Positions 20,778-33,030 of a stretch of DNA of 64,000 nt are shown here, piece after piece. The notes beneath the pieces are model-generated. The model was not told where the DNA came from. It did no database searches and worked only from the letters and a program-made list of their open reading frames with translations. The DNA is from Polytrichum commune. Taxonomy: Eukaryota; Streptophyta; Polytrichopsida; Polytrichales; Polytrichaceae. Location: contig OX485807.1 of assembly GCA_950295325.1 (NCBI GenBank), positions 4,094,501 through 4,158,500 of the forward strand, in the 5' to 3' direction. Position numbers and translations under genes: made by a program. How positions within the stretch are numbered: the first letter of the stretch is position 1; the number at the start of each line of letters is the position of its first letter.

Positions 20778-21727
20778 GCTTTAGGACGCTCTTTTATTTG
20801 TCAATTTTCCAAAAAATTAAACATTTGCAAATGACAAAATACACTAGAAGGAAATGGGAACATATTATTACATTGTAGCATTTCAAAAATTGATGATTAT
20901 TTATCCCTAAAAATTAGAGTTCTCATGTATTCTATTCATTGTAAACTTTGTGACCACTCTCCTTGTGACTCTATACATGACCTTTTCATCTGCAGTACAT
21001 CTTTTTATTGTTGCCAAACAAAAGTACACACTACTACACAATGCCACAACATATTCAGATGACAAATAAGAGCCTATTGAGAAAAACAACCTTAAAAACA
21101 TATTTTCGTTCATTTCATGTTTTGTTGTTTTACTGTTTAATATAATTTATATTTTTATTGTCTTCATGCTATTTATTGTCATACTAGGTTATTATTCTTT
21201 AACGTTTTTCTATTTTAAATTAATTTAGCGTTATATTGATTTACTTTAATTTCATGTTATATTTAGTTTATTTAATTTAACATTTTACTAGTTTTATTAT
21301 TTTACTATCCATTCAATGTTTTACTGATTTTAATTAATTTAATATTTTTCTACTTTTTGGGATTTAGACGTTATGCTGGTTTCTTGAATTTCAATGTTAT
21401 TCTATAATGAAGGACAATCGCCATATCATGTACAACCCCCCAAAAAAATTTCATTAAAAATTTGTTAAAATGACATTTCTCTACCATGGGCCCATGCCTT
21501 TTCCTACCAGACCACCTCTCTTGCCTCTCTCACCACAAAGCCTGTTGGACCATGTCAGTGCATTTATTATGCCTTCAAATATGTATTTTGGGGACCTCGA
21601 CCTCCATGGTCACTCTACCATTTTTTCCTTGGTGTAAACTGAAGTGGTCCCGGGAGGAGTTGAGCAGCCAATCATCGCTCTTGTATCACCCTAGGACGAC
21701 TTCATGGTCCATAGTGTAAACCGGCCC
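20081..21727. other. remaining Harbinger interior, no intact gene
   Basis: AT-rich interior up to the right TIR at about 21690-21727. It holds a (GTT)n run at about 20740-20777 and no open frame that I can assign. By comparison with the other copy it should contain the Myb-like partner gene, but no clear trace was seen. Confidence 0.4.
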
Positions 21728-22096
21728 TAATGTGACATTGTGTTATTTAGACAAACTTGCAAAAGGGACACATTTGTGCAGTGGAGGACTAATTTTTTTA
21801 TTCAAATTTTTTTTGGTACAAATTGAAACAAATCAATTGCAAAGGACTAGAATATGCAGTGGAGGACTATCCGATGTTGTCGTCAATGGAAGATCCAATT
21901 CGTTGCACTTGATAATAAAAGTTGTGTCTTCCGAGCAACTTGGTACAGTTGTCAGCTTGGAATTCGACATTAAAGTGTGTGGGCATTTGCAACTCCACAA
22001 ACATTTTGACTATTGGATTGGTTTTGGAATTGTCTCGTCATAAAAATTGTGAATCATAAAAATCATCGTTAAAGTGAAAAAAGTGAGTAGAGTTGT

Positions 22097-22097
<1 letters not shown>

Positions 22098-22158
<61 letters not shown>
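22098..22158. repeat. (AT)n microsatellite
   Basis: About 60 bases of alternating AT. The rest of 21728-22680 holds no supportable gene. Confidence 0.9.
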
Positions 22159-22161
<3 letters not shown>

Positions 22162-22679
22162 AAAGAGTCCACACCAAAGACATTCTTGCTTTTGGAATGA
22201 TCAAGTAGACTTTCTCAATTGTGTCAATGATCAAACCTATAATCATTGTCTAAGTTTTTAGCACAGAAGTCGAATATCTCATTGGTTTCATATTTGAGTA
22301 ATATAAACACATCCTCAAAATTTGCGCGGATTCATCAATACACTTGCAATATACATAAGTTTTATGGGAGATGTGTGAATCCATAGTGGTTACTTGAATG
22401 TTATGGTATCAAATTATGATGATTTCAAAAATATTTTCCATGTAAAATTCACATAATAAGTTTACAATTAATAATATCATATAATATTATTAATCACAAT
22501 CACCTTTACATTTTTTTCCATTGGATGATCCTACCATACATTTCAACTTGTTATATTTATGAACTACAACTTATGTCAATTTTTTACTTATATATCAAAG
22601 ACTGTACCGCATCTCTTTTGAGCGTCCATTCTTAACAATAAACCATTCCATACACTACTCGAACATAAGGTGAAGTAAA

Positions 22680-22839
22680 TGGGTGTAATTTAGCTAATTA
22701 CATCAATTAGACCACCTATATTTTCAAGTGGTGTGTGATTAGGTGTGGATTTTAAAAAATGAACACTAGAAGCATAGGTGCTTAAAAAATAGTGGACAAC
22801 ATGCTCAAAAATTGTTAGCCATCCTAGGCTCAAAATAAC

Positions 22840-22886
<47 letters not shown>

Positions 22887-23040
22887 ATGAGTAAGAGAAG
22901 CTTCACCTTGATAACGAATAGGATATTCATATGAGCTATGAAATTATGAGATGAATAGCTACATGTGGTGATTTGGATTTGGTAATCACCTTGCACTAAT
23001 TGCGTGTTTCAGATCTTACAAGAAGTGGGTGCAGATCTAA
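22680..23040. repeat. dispersed repeat, copy 1, with (GA)n
   Basis: GTGGTGTGTGATTAGGTGTGG near 22728 and GAAGTGGGTGCAGATCTAAA near 23022 match, in order and spacing, words of 44395-44730 (GTGGTGTGTGATAAGGTGTGG and GGAGTGGGTGCAGTGCTAAA). The two are copies of one diverged repeat. This copy also carries a (GA)n run at 22843-22884. Confidence 0.6.
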
Positions 23041-25929
23041 AAGCGCATGTTCAACAACATCTTCCCTTGGAACAATACAACGGTGGAGGATGTAGGAGGA
23101 GCCTGGCAATCGCCCAAGTTATCTTATCATCCTTGGCCTTCACTGCTCCCAGTACCAGTTCATTGTTTAAAACAATGTTGACATCCCAAATTAGATTATG
23201 GGAACCGATTATGGTGACCAAAATGAAGCAAGAGAATTTGAATTCATATTTTAGAGTGACTTAATGTTTGAGGTTACGCAACACCCACGTCACTGAGGCG
23301 TTGTGAACGCCTCCAGTGTGCTTGGGGTTAGGAAGATCTCGGCCGTCGATTGCGATCTGACAAATCTAAAGGCTCCTATGTTGCCCCAACTTCTGGCTTC
23401 TCTTCCCCTCGGAGAGAGCTTGAAAAACTTCACATTGGATGAAATCTCCACCTCTATCCCTCACGAATCTTGGATGAAAATTTTCAAACTAAGTCCTTCA
23501 TTAAAAGGCCTTGTCGAGGAGATGATGCCAACTGGGGTGGGGGGTGGGGGGTTGAACTCCTACCTTTGCCTTCTAAAATGTAGAACCAAGGGTATTAGTC
23601 ATGAACTCCAAGCCCCTTTTGATGACCAACCTTGAAATGAAATGAAATTTAACCGGTTGTATCATAGCATTTGTATGGGATTTTGAAGGTTCCTAGAGGG
23701 TTCCCTAAAGTTCCCAATGGATGGTATTGAGGAGGTCAACTTGTACCAAGTAATTTCTCCTCACAAGTTCCATATTGTGCATGTGCTATTTAAGACAATA
23801 TAGTTATTTATAAAGTTAAACAGATAGAACTGGCATGGATTTATTCCCAAACCCTAAGTTCATGAGAATTAGTAAGAAGTCCCCCAAGTTTATTCTTGAT
23901 GCTTAAGTTATAATACACAAAGAGTGGTGTGTTGGGCTTAAAAGCTAGCTTTATGGCTTGTCTTTCTAGCATCGGTGGGCCAACCTAGCTTTGCATATGC
24001 CGATCCAGGATTTAGAACAACTCTCAACAAGTCCCATGCACATGCCCTATTTTAGATCCTTGAATTCTATCATATTTTGAGAAATGAAAGAAGGAGGTCC
24101 CAAAAGTTTCACCCAACTTTCAAAATAGGTTCCAATACACAACAAACTAACAAGCTCTTGATAGAAAGTTTTTCCAAAGAAGGATCAAACCCATGGTTTT
24201 GCCCCTTACTTTACGGATAACTCTAATGTATTTGCAATTTGAATTAAGAAGTTATGACATGCCCCACCTAAGGCAATCCACATGGTGGCTCACTCTAATG
24301 TAGTGAGAGCCTAAATGTAACACTTGGCTTTTGGTACAATTATTTCTCATCTTTAAAGCACCAACAAGTAAGTGCAACGTGAGAACAACACCTTCATTTA
24401 ATTGAAGACTCTCACCCACAATAAAATTGATTTTGTGACGATTCTTACCTAGCAATCCAATATTACTAGACCCCCTAGTGAATAGTAAAATTTCATTTCT
24501 TAAAAAGTCATTGCAAATTTCTTTAAGTTGCATATGATTTTTTTGAAACATTATGATGCAAGTTCTTCATAGTTTTGCGAACCTTGTGGACAAAATTTTG
24601 AAACTTTTCCAAGATGATACACCTACCTGAAATAGATTATTTTTTATCGGAGGTAGTGTCGTTTTTAGGCTCATCTACAATAATATGTTAGCGACAAGAC
24701 CTAGTGACATGATAACATAAGCTTAATGCAAATGAGTATGACATATATAGACTCACACCAACCATCATAACAATGAAAACTACACAATGTGCTTAGTAGT
24801 ATTTCAAATAAAATTTGACCAAGTTATTATCATATAAAACGTGCCCCTGAATGAATAACAAATTAAATAGTCTAAGAACCCAAATGGCTTATAGGACTAG
24901 AAGTATATCAAGATGGTGTCAAAATAGCTAATTTCTTCGAGTAATAGAGTGCAATGGCCTTAGTAAGATAGAAGGTAGTATCAACTTGATAGTCAAATGG
25001 GAAGAATACCTTGGATTACAGGCTAGTACTACAATCTAAACAAGTGAGTAAAACGTATCTACTATGATGGATTTGTAGAGGGGACACTCGTACAACGTGC
25101 GCTTCATTATCAACTATATTGTTTGAACAATGTAGTGACATAACCTTTTATCTCTAGAGAGTGGGGTAGTCAACCACTGGCAATTTTCAATGTCAAATCT
25201 ACGATTTGAAGTGCGGTAAGTTACAATAATTTTGCGTTGAGGTGGTGTCAATGATTTCTTTTGGGTATGATTTAGATTCATATCCTAGGGGGTGCACCTT
25301 ACATAACATGTGAGTGTACGTGAGTGCACCAAATGGATATTAATTTGAACTTTGCCATACTACATATATTACATATGCTACACAAATTATAACTCATAGT
25401 TATGTACTTGTATGAAGAACCTCTAGAAAATATTCAACATTTGTATTTGTACGGTAGTGTCATTAGACTTTATGGGGTAAGTATTTTATATTGGATGAAT
25501 ATAGGATGAATAATTTTCTCATTTCCTTATCTCATTCATGCATGTATGGAAGAGGTAGCATTAGGATTTTGGTAGGGGTTGTTTAGCTAAGAATGATGCC
25601 ACTTCTTGCTCAGGGTTGCAAGAGGAACATGTTGCGCTTCTATGTGAAGGTTGATCAAAGGGGATGCGGATGAAATTGCAAGACTATGCACTAAGAACTT
25701 GGTCTATGTCCTCAATAAAATTTTCAACTTCTATTCCACATAGAAGATGTACTTATTTGGAATTGTTTTCAACTAAAAAAAGTTGGTAAAACAATCAAAG
25801 TACCACCTCCAAAAATAAACTTTGTGATTTGAAAATCGCAAGCAAAAGAAACAAACAAGGAGCTAGTTACCTAATGTCTTTGCCCCACCATGCATGACTG
25901 CCACAATATTTAGAAAATTTGATTGTTCA
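23041..25929. other. intergenic DNA, one unassigned open frame
   Basis: The frame at 23303-23635 (plus, 110 codons) has words such as MLPQLLASLPLGESLKN and ESWMKIFKLSPSLKGLVEE. They recall a leucine-rich-repeat-like helix/strand alternation, so it may be a gene fragment, but no family is recognised. The rest shows no gene, RNA or terminal repeat. Confidence 0.35.
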
Positions 25930-26709
25930 ACTTATGTGATGTGGAACATAACATGGAGTTTTGAATGCAAAACCGATTGTTTTGTGGTTGGTTCAACATG
26001 CCTTGACAATGCCATACATACATTGTTGAGTACGAGCATTTGTCCAAATGTGATCAACATGAGAACTATAAATTGTTGTGATTTCTGTAAATTGAAGGTC
26101 CATCAAATAACAATGCATTAAGCTATGGAGTTCATTTGATTCTGTTGAGTTTTGTTGAAGCATGTCAATGTTGAAGTCTCCAATTATGATTGTTGGCCAA
26201 GAGGTTGGCACCAAATCTAAAAACTTTTGAAGGTGAATGATGAATGTTGAAAGTAACAATGTTGGAGGTTTAAAGATAGCAATGATATGAATAGCTTTCC
26301 TTGTGTTTCCATGGAATGTTGCAACATATATTGAGCTCCCAAAGTGGTGAAAGTTTCATATGTTAATGTTGTATAATCATTGTACCATTCTTTTCATAAA
26401 CATTCATGCTTGAATAATTTGTTGAATCAATGAAAGATAAAACTTGTGATGTTTATGGATTGAAATATGTTTCATTAAACCATAGTATATTATGAGATGT
26501 TTTAAGATTGGAATTGAAGAAAACATCATTCTTATATAGAGACATTGATCTATTGTTAGGAGAAAACATAAGTTGAGAAAGCATAAGTTTATGAGAGTTG
26601 TATAATGTATGTGGTTTTGTGGTTTTGTGATGAGCACATTCCATCGTGCAATATTTTGTAACCAATGCATTTTTATTGCAACACTTGGGCCAACTTGAAA
26701 GTTTTTCAT
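25930..26709 (-). pseudogene. EEP/APE-type endonuclease domain remnant
   Basis: On the minus strand the frames 26709-26404 and 26259-25993, joined by interrupted sequence, carry an exonuclease-endonuclease-phosphatase pattern: NILWFNETYF (the E motif), VATFHGNTRKAIHIIAI, PTIIIGDFNIDMLQQ (GDxN) and VDHIWTN, followed by WTNHKTICFAF in place of the usual DH motif. EEP domains nick DNA for non-LTR elements and are also carried by Helentron-type Helitrons; the wording reminds me most of the latter. No helicase, Rep or reverse transcriptase is next to it, so it is an isolated, broken fragment. Confidence 0.55.
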
Positions 26710-28066
26710 TCTAAAGGTTGGAGTAAAGAAGTAATTTTATTAAATTTTAATTTCTTATGTTTTAAATTTGTATGCAAGAGAGTGATGTATACATCAACCC
26801 TTGTTTATAGGCCCCCTTTGGATCAGAAACCAAGTAATTGAGACCATGCACTTGATGTATGGTACACGTTGCAACCAATTAAATTGAAAATTGAATCTTT
26901 GCATTGTTGTTGGTTGTAGTTCTAGAACCTACAGGTTGAATTGATGTTAGTTATATTAATTTTTGGTTGAATTACTTTTGGTTGCATCGTTTCTAGTGAC
27001 ATTGCTCCTGGTTGTATTGCATTAGTACGAGATAGAGATAGAGTTAGTGGTTAATGACAAAGTTAGTGACAAAGTTGGTGATGAAATTGGTGACAAAATT
27101 AGACAAGTTTAATTTTTTTATTATATATAAGGTCCTCCCGCCTCCAATTAATAAATTATGTAAATTCACTATTGAGCCTAAATATTATATTAAAAAATTT
27201 TCATTGCCCCCAATGACCCAAGGGATCATCATTTGCTGGGAGAGTATTCTAAATGGGCATCTTGCATCATTGTTTGGGTCTTTTACTTGGCATGGTTATT
27301 CTTATATATTTCAACAAGAGATAGGCACAAGTCCTATTAGATTTCCATTTGATATGAAGGAGAACAATGCTCCAATGTTAATTTAATCTTTGACATAAAA
27401 GGTTGTGACTAAGAACTGTTAAGCAAGGAGGCCAATTTTCTTGCCCATTGTAAGAATGTGCTATCTTTAGCAATGTGGTCGATTGGTTTAGGGTTTAGGG
27501 TTTAGAACAAATATCATTTCCCAAAGATGGCATTCAAGTTGAATATGTGAGACACTCATCATCTGGTCAATGAACTTTGAGCGCCTCTAGAAGAGGCATT
27601 TATGAACTTCAAAGTTGAAAATAAAATTTTATCTTGACATATGTTTTCCAATTTTATACATGTGTGTACTATATTTTCATCGAGGGTTTGTATGCAAATG
27701 GCCAATCAAAACAAAGGTTGATCAAACTTGAGTTGAAATGCCCAAGCTTGACATCAACTTGGGTAACTGTATGAAACTTCTAAGTTCATTGGAATGGACT
27801 GGGAGCTAAAAGGTTAAGCACATACTTAGTCAACTATTTTCTCAAGATAAATTATGGCTTACTTGATATTTGAGCACATATTCCGATCTCTTTTCAACAC
27901 ACATTGTTAGCTTTGTGTTTGTTCTTGGAGCTGCACTGGACATCATTCACCACCCAAATTGACGTGGCATTGAATAATTCATGTCTCCCTAATTAAGACA
28001 CCTCCACCCAATCCTTCCTATATCTACTACCTATACAATACACTACGGGTGAGCATTGTTGACTCA
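26710..28066. other. intergenic DNA, no gene supported
   Basis: AT-rich, with a short tandem run of AAAGTTAGTGAC-like units near 27050-27100. The frame at 27054-27386 begins inside that run and matches nothing I know. Confidence 0.4.
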
Positions 28067-28560
28067 GGGGCGGTTTACACTATGGACCATGAAGTCGTCC
28101 CATGGCCGTCTAAGCGATGTGATTGGACGTTGAAGTCGTCCCGGGACGACTTGGGTTTACACCAAGGAAAAAAATGGCCGAGTGACCACGGAGGTTGAGG
28201 TCCACAAATGTTTTTTTTAAGCCTACTCTATCCACTGCCATGGTTCAACGGGTTTTCCGTTGGGACAAGCAAAAGAGGTGGTCTAGGAAAAACAGCAAGG
28301 GCCCATGTTAGAAAAATGCCGTTTTAATGATTTTTTTTTAATTTTTAATGATTTTTTTTCCGATTTAGTTAATGATTTTCCTCGGCTGCAGTTAGAAGGC
28401 TGTAACACTGTAAATACATATTTCCGTTATGGTTGAAAGCACAGAAGAAAATGCCCATTTTTGCAACTATTTTTTTTGCAAGAAATTGATCGTTTGTATT
28501 TGTTCGTTTCATCACTGTTTTGGTCTACTTCAACTAGTAGTGTGTGATATTTTTGAGGTA

Positions 28561-29900
28561 GAAAATGAAGGGTTATGGCGGTGATGGGGGATTACAAAGA
28601 GAGTCACAAGGAGAGTGGTCACAAAATTCTAAGTGGATGCAAGAAATGGCAGCTCCAATTTTCAGACCTCATTATTTAATTTCAGAAATGCTATAGAGAC
28701 CTAGTTTGCTTCCATCTTCTTTTAGTGCATTTCCTCTTCCTCCTCCTAGAATTCATTCTCATGTAATTCACCCTCCTCTTTCCACTATTGAAGTTGGAAT
28801 TTTTGAAGGCAAAGAAGAAGTAGGAAAAAAAAGAATGGTTGGAAAGAAGAAGGGGCGCACAACAAAAGAAGGATCAAAGAAGGTGAGGAAAACGGATGTT
28901 ATAGAAGTTGGAGAATCACATGAAGAAGAAATGAGAAGAGTGAAGTAGAAGGACTTTGAGGTTCATTAGCTCATTGCTATTCGAGGAGAAATGAAAGAAG
29001 AGTTTGCAAAATCGTCAAACAAACATGGTAAATTTTCAGAGAAGTACAATTTTTTTGAACAAAAACTAAAACTTTGAAAACCTTGAATGTCTTGAATGTT
29101 TTGTATGATGCCGTATGATGGGCCGTAGAAGGCCTTAGCCCTATGCCCCTATGCCCCCCTCCCCAAAACAGGGTCGGCTGCTGCCGTAGGGGCATTCGCG
29201 GATTCTCTGATTTGTGGGTGTCTCGCGTGCGGGAGGAATCGAACCCCACTCACTTTCGAGCAAAGCCTTCTGTCCCTTACTCACCTACCATTACTCCAAT
29301 CCAATTTATTCGATATTTATTTCAATTACTTCGTTCATATACATCACTTACTTACCTAGTTTATGCAGTTTTGACATTTTAGTTTGACATTATTTTTTGA
29401 CATTTTTATTGGATTTTTACAGGTGTTAAAGCATGGCTCAAACTGCAAATTCGGTTGGTAGCTGCAATCAAAGGGTTCAACAGGTCTTGGCTGTCCTGTA
29501 AGAAAAAAAACAAATCCATTCTAAATGATTACAGAAATGATAAAAGGGCTAATGGAATTTTAGGTGCAGACAGACATAAAAAATACAAGTGGTTCACTGA
29601 AATGGATGAATGACATGGCAACACTACAAGTGTACGCAACCAGATTCCAACAAGTGCTACAAAATCAACTTTTGAAGATGTCATTCCATCTACTCCTCCA
29701 TCTCAAACAACAACTGCTACAACACCAAACTCAACAACAACTTTCACACAAGACAAGAAGAAAAAAACTCAAGAGAAGATAAAACTTTTGCTAGAACATG
29801 TTGTTGGTAATTCATGGGCTCTTCTTTCTTCATTCCAAGAATCCACAAATATTCTAAAGAGCATGGACATAAATTTTGCTGCTCTCCTAGAAAAATTCTA
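28561..29900 (+). pseudogene. Harbinger Myb/trihelix-like accessory gene
   Basis: Pieces in order: a Pro/Lys-rich N-terminal region (28706-28948, with KKGRTTKEGSKKVRK), a helix LIAIRGEMKEEFAKSSNKHG at about 28970-29030, and, after a gap, KKNKSILNDYRNDKR and KKYKWFTEMDE at about 29500-29610. The end is a Thr/Ser-rich tail and a C-terminal helix (EKIKLLLEHVVGNSW) to about 29900. The helix and the RW/KWF pattern fit the Myb/SANT-like trihelix protein that helps Harbinger transposases enter the nucleus and bind TIRs. A GT (after CATG at 29025) and an AG (TTTTACAG at about 29423) could bound an intron holding the tRNA-like insertion. In-frame stops in places suggest decay. Confidence 0.5.
29100..29300 (-). 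ncRNA. tRNA-like (SINE-like) insertion
   Basis: On the minus strand TAGGTGAGTAAGG resembles an A box, and GGTTCGATTCC at 29245-29235 is a perfect B box, with CCTCCCGCACGCG after it. The segment is GC-richer than the Harbinger interior around it and interrupts the accessory gene, probably inside an intron. It is likely a tRNA-derived SINE fragment; its borders were not fixed. Confidence 0.45.
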
Positions 29901-30315
29901 GCTACTCAATTTCACTATCACTATTACTGTCTACTATAGTTGATTTCTGCCTTAGTTTGTATTGCCACAAACTTTCTGCCATTTATTCGTGCATTACTGT
30001 GACTTCCCGCAGAAGGTCATTTGCCTTCTCGTTTTATTTTAATAAAAAAAATTCTATTTCTTTATCATTTACTTCATCATCAATTGGAGCATCTTCGGTG
30101 GCTAACATCCTCCTCTTCACTTCAGCAATTCCAACCCTTTTGCCTCGTAATTTATCACCTTCTCGTATTTCTCCCTTACCAATCCTTCTACTCTATTTAT
30201 TTTCTGCCTCCACTATCCAATATTCTTCTATGCTTTCCTTGTTCATAATGCACAAATTGTGCAACACTACACAAGTGACTACAATATCCGGCATATTCCG
30301 CAAAGGCACTTCGCA

Positions 30316-31393
30316 TCACTTCATTATCACCCTCCACCTACCTTTCAATATCCCAAATGCCCTCTCTACACACATCCTAGTTGAAGATTGAATGAAATTC
30401 CAATTAGCCTTCTTTCCGGATAGTGTTGTCTTCCCGCCCTTAAACGGACAATACATCCATGGGCGAACCGGATATGCCGCATCCCCTATAAGTTTGTACG
30501 GCTGAAATTTACCTTCTATATATCCACGTCCGATTCTTGTAACTTGAAATACGCTCCGGTCGTGAAGACTTCTTGCCCACCCGAACTCATAATCCCAAAA
30601 CATACAATCTGGTCCGACAATTTCTTGCAGAATTGTTGAATGAAATGATTTTTTGCAGCAATAATTTTGTTCGCCAATTAGAGGGGCTAAAACAAGAATA
30701 TGTGATTCATCTATTGCACCCATGATATAAGAAATGCCGTGTTATTTTTCAAACATCGAAGCTAAAACTATAAACTGTGATTCGTTCAGAGTTTGTACAA
30801 AAACCGGTTGTAGATGTTTTCTAACCGCTCTACAAAACTCCCTCACTACTATTGATAATGTACTTTTGTGCACTTCATACAAGTCGCCAATGGTTTACAA
30901 TCCATCACCACTTCCCAACCGATGCAATAACATTGCTATCCTATCTTGCACCGGCACCGTAACCCTAAATTGAGTATTTTTCTTTTCAAATACGGACCTA
31001 CCTCTCACACAAAAATCTGAATGTATTGTGTATCACTCGAGTTCGCTTTCTAAATTCATTCTCCGTCCACGAACCCAACAATAAGCGGTCAAAAATCCAA
31101 TCATCCGTTCTTGACTCCATATACTCCTCTCTCTATACCCCATATTCTCTTAAACCAAGCTCTAAATTGCTAACTTCTCCCATTCTCCTTGCAAAATCAA
31201 CACTTGAATGTCTACCACATGCTTTACGAGCATGTACAAAAACATGTACAATCCTAAAAGCAAAACAAATGTCCTCCTCCTCTCCTCCATTGCTTGCTGA
31301 AATTTTAGGTTCTAGCAAGCGAAAACTAGAAGACAAATGAAGAGAAAAGAAGTGAAGAGAAGAGAAGTCAATAGAAGTGAAGAGAATGGTCAA
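30316..31393 (-). pseudogene. Harbinger DDE transposase
   Basis: The C-terminal half is open from 30723 to 30316: MGAIDESHILV (first catalytic Asp block), GLAPL/EQNYCCKKSFHS, GPDCMFWDYEFGWARSLHD (second Asp region), LIGDAAYPVRPWMYCPF and RMCVERAFGILKGRW (the catalytic Glu block), which together define DDE_Tnp_4. The N-terminal part, with GGEEEDICFAFRI and ARRMGEVSNLEL, is open from 31393 to 31133. The two halves are separated by stops and shifts, so this copy is probably inactive. It runs opposite to the accessory gene. Confidence 0.75.
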
Positions 31394-31631
31394 ACTTGAC
31401 TTTTTCCAAAAACTGCATTTTTTTTAATATTAAAAAAATCAGCACCTCCACTTTTTGGTGCATGGTCATTCTTCATGGTCCACATTCGGTTTACACCTAC
31501 TGAAGGGCCCATGAACCATGAAAACTAATATTTTAGTAACTCGGACCATGGAAGTCGTCCCATGAAGTCGTCCCACGCAAAATAGGCCTCTTACGTGGGA
31601 CGACTTCATGGTCCATAGTGTAAACCGCCCC

Positions 31632-33030
31632 TCAGTGACCGTTATAGAGTTTCAAAACGGCTTAATACATGTTTGCGGGTCTTGAATAGACATTTTAAGC
31701 TTTGCATCCACTTCTCATAGGATATTGGGTATGGGATGATTAACAAAATATATTTGAAGGCACATGTGAGACGCATGTTGCGGCTTGTTAAGGTAAGTGG
31801 GTGTTAAATGGACACTATTTGCTGTTGGCTATCTTCCCATGGCGGGTTCAAGGAAATAGCAATCAGACGAGGTTAGCAAATATGCGAGGGCACAACAGCA
31901 ACAAAAATCAATTGAATCGGGGGATTTTTTTGGGAATTTTCTGTGAATTCTTGAAGTGTCTGACACCTGATTCCATAAACAAATTTATAGGTCCCCCATA
32001 TCGATTTGCTTTTCATGCTGTACTATGTATCAACATGTCCATGTTTGTGTGGGTTAACACATTAACAAACTGTCCATTCGACTGCATGCTTTGTTTGTTT
32101 ACCACCCCAAAATAGGTGTTCATTTAATGGAATTGTTCGAATTAGGCACATCTACCTTAGATGAATGTTTTTGGCTCGAGAGGTGATCATGCAAAATGAA
32201 TATGAACAAGAAATAAAATTTAATTTGTTATAATAAAAATATGGGGATATTTTAGTATAGGGGAATGCACGAGTCGGCCTATTAACTTGTGGCCTTTCAT
32301 GTGTAAGTACATAATTTACTTCTTTGAGGGGATTATTTTACATTGGGTATTATGCACCTTGAACCCTAAGTGAGTTAAGTGAGGTGTTCCCTTTTGGCCG
32401 AATAATTTACCAAAGATGTCCATTATACCTTCAATTTTGGTGTCTATAATATGTCACAAACCAAAATAAGTGCACCTACATTCATATTTCAAAACTGCAC
32501 ATATCAAGGTTTACATATATCATGCAAAACAAGATTCTTCAGGGGAGAGAGAGAGAGAGTATTTTTATTTATTTATTTAATGCATTTTTGCATTTTTTGC
32601 ATTTTTTCTTCCTATATAGACTTGCTTTGCTATGCTTTAGTGCTGCAAGGCCATGACTATATGAACCATTGGATCTAGGGCCCTAATTGAAGGTCCCAAG
32701 GGGGTCCAACTCCAATCTAAGAGATTCGAAAACACTTGAATATCATAGATGCTAGAAAATGATACCCTTGTTCCATTCCAAATTGTTCAGAGCAATCGTC
32801 AAACTTCTTCTCTAACAAAGGATCCAACAAGAACACTCATGCATTCAATAGCATGTTGTTGTTGTTGCAAACTTTTTTTCTTCTAATAGTGCACTTGCAT
32901 TTATCTTATTGCTCTTGATGAATGAGTTAATTTTGAATAAGATCATTGTTGACAACTTAAAAAATCAAAATGAAAGTTTGTAACCAATCATACAAATTGT
33001 CATTTCATGCTTGGTCAATTTGGTACCGAG
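31632..33030. other. intergenic DNA, nothing recognised
   Basis: AT-rich. The frame at 31801-32115 and others here have no supporting features. A short (GA)n run lies near 32545. Confidence 0.4.

Larger units (their letters stand above)
6019..21727. mobile_element. PIF/Harbinger-like transposon split by a LINE
   Basis: The left end (GGGCCAGTTTATACCATGG) and the right end, on the minus strand (GGGCCGGTTTACACTATGG), are matching TIRs followed by ACCATGAAG. The flanks are TGA and TAA. The left piece (6019 to about 6500) encodes the same transposase start region as the intact-ended element at 28067-31631 (GGEEEDICFAFRI there, EGEEEEPCFALRI here). The right piece resumes at 19282 with the next part of that protein. 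The 12.8 kb between them is a retrotransposon. Compared with the other copy, roughly 110 bp of Harbinger sequence are missing at the junction, so the insertion probably came with a target deletion. Many stops show this copy is dead. Confidence 0.75.
28067..31631. mobile_element. PIF/Harbinger-like transposon, both ends present
   Basis: The 36-bp TIRs are identical: GGGGCGGTTTACACTATGGA continuing CCATGAAGTCGTCCCA on the left, and its exact complement on the right. The TSD is TCA at 28064-28066 and 31632-31634, a 3-bp duplication as in this superfamily. Inside are a transposase on the minus strand and a Myb/trihelix-like gene on the plus strand, the usual two-gene Harbinger layout. The perfect TIRs suggest a fairly recent insertion, though the genes carry breaks. 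Confidence 0.9.

Noticed and set aside
22098-22158. CRISPR-like or regulatory array at the AT and GA runs
   Set aside because: They are simple microsatellites without spacers; CRISPR arrays are not expected in a plant nuclear genome.
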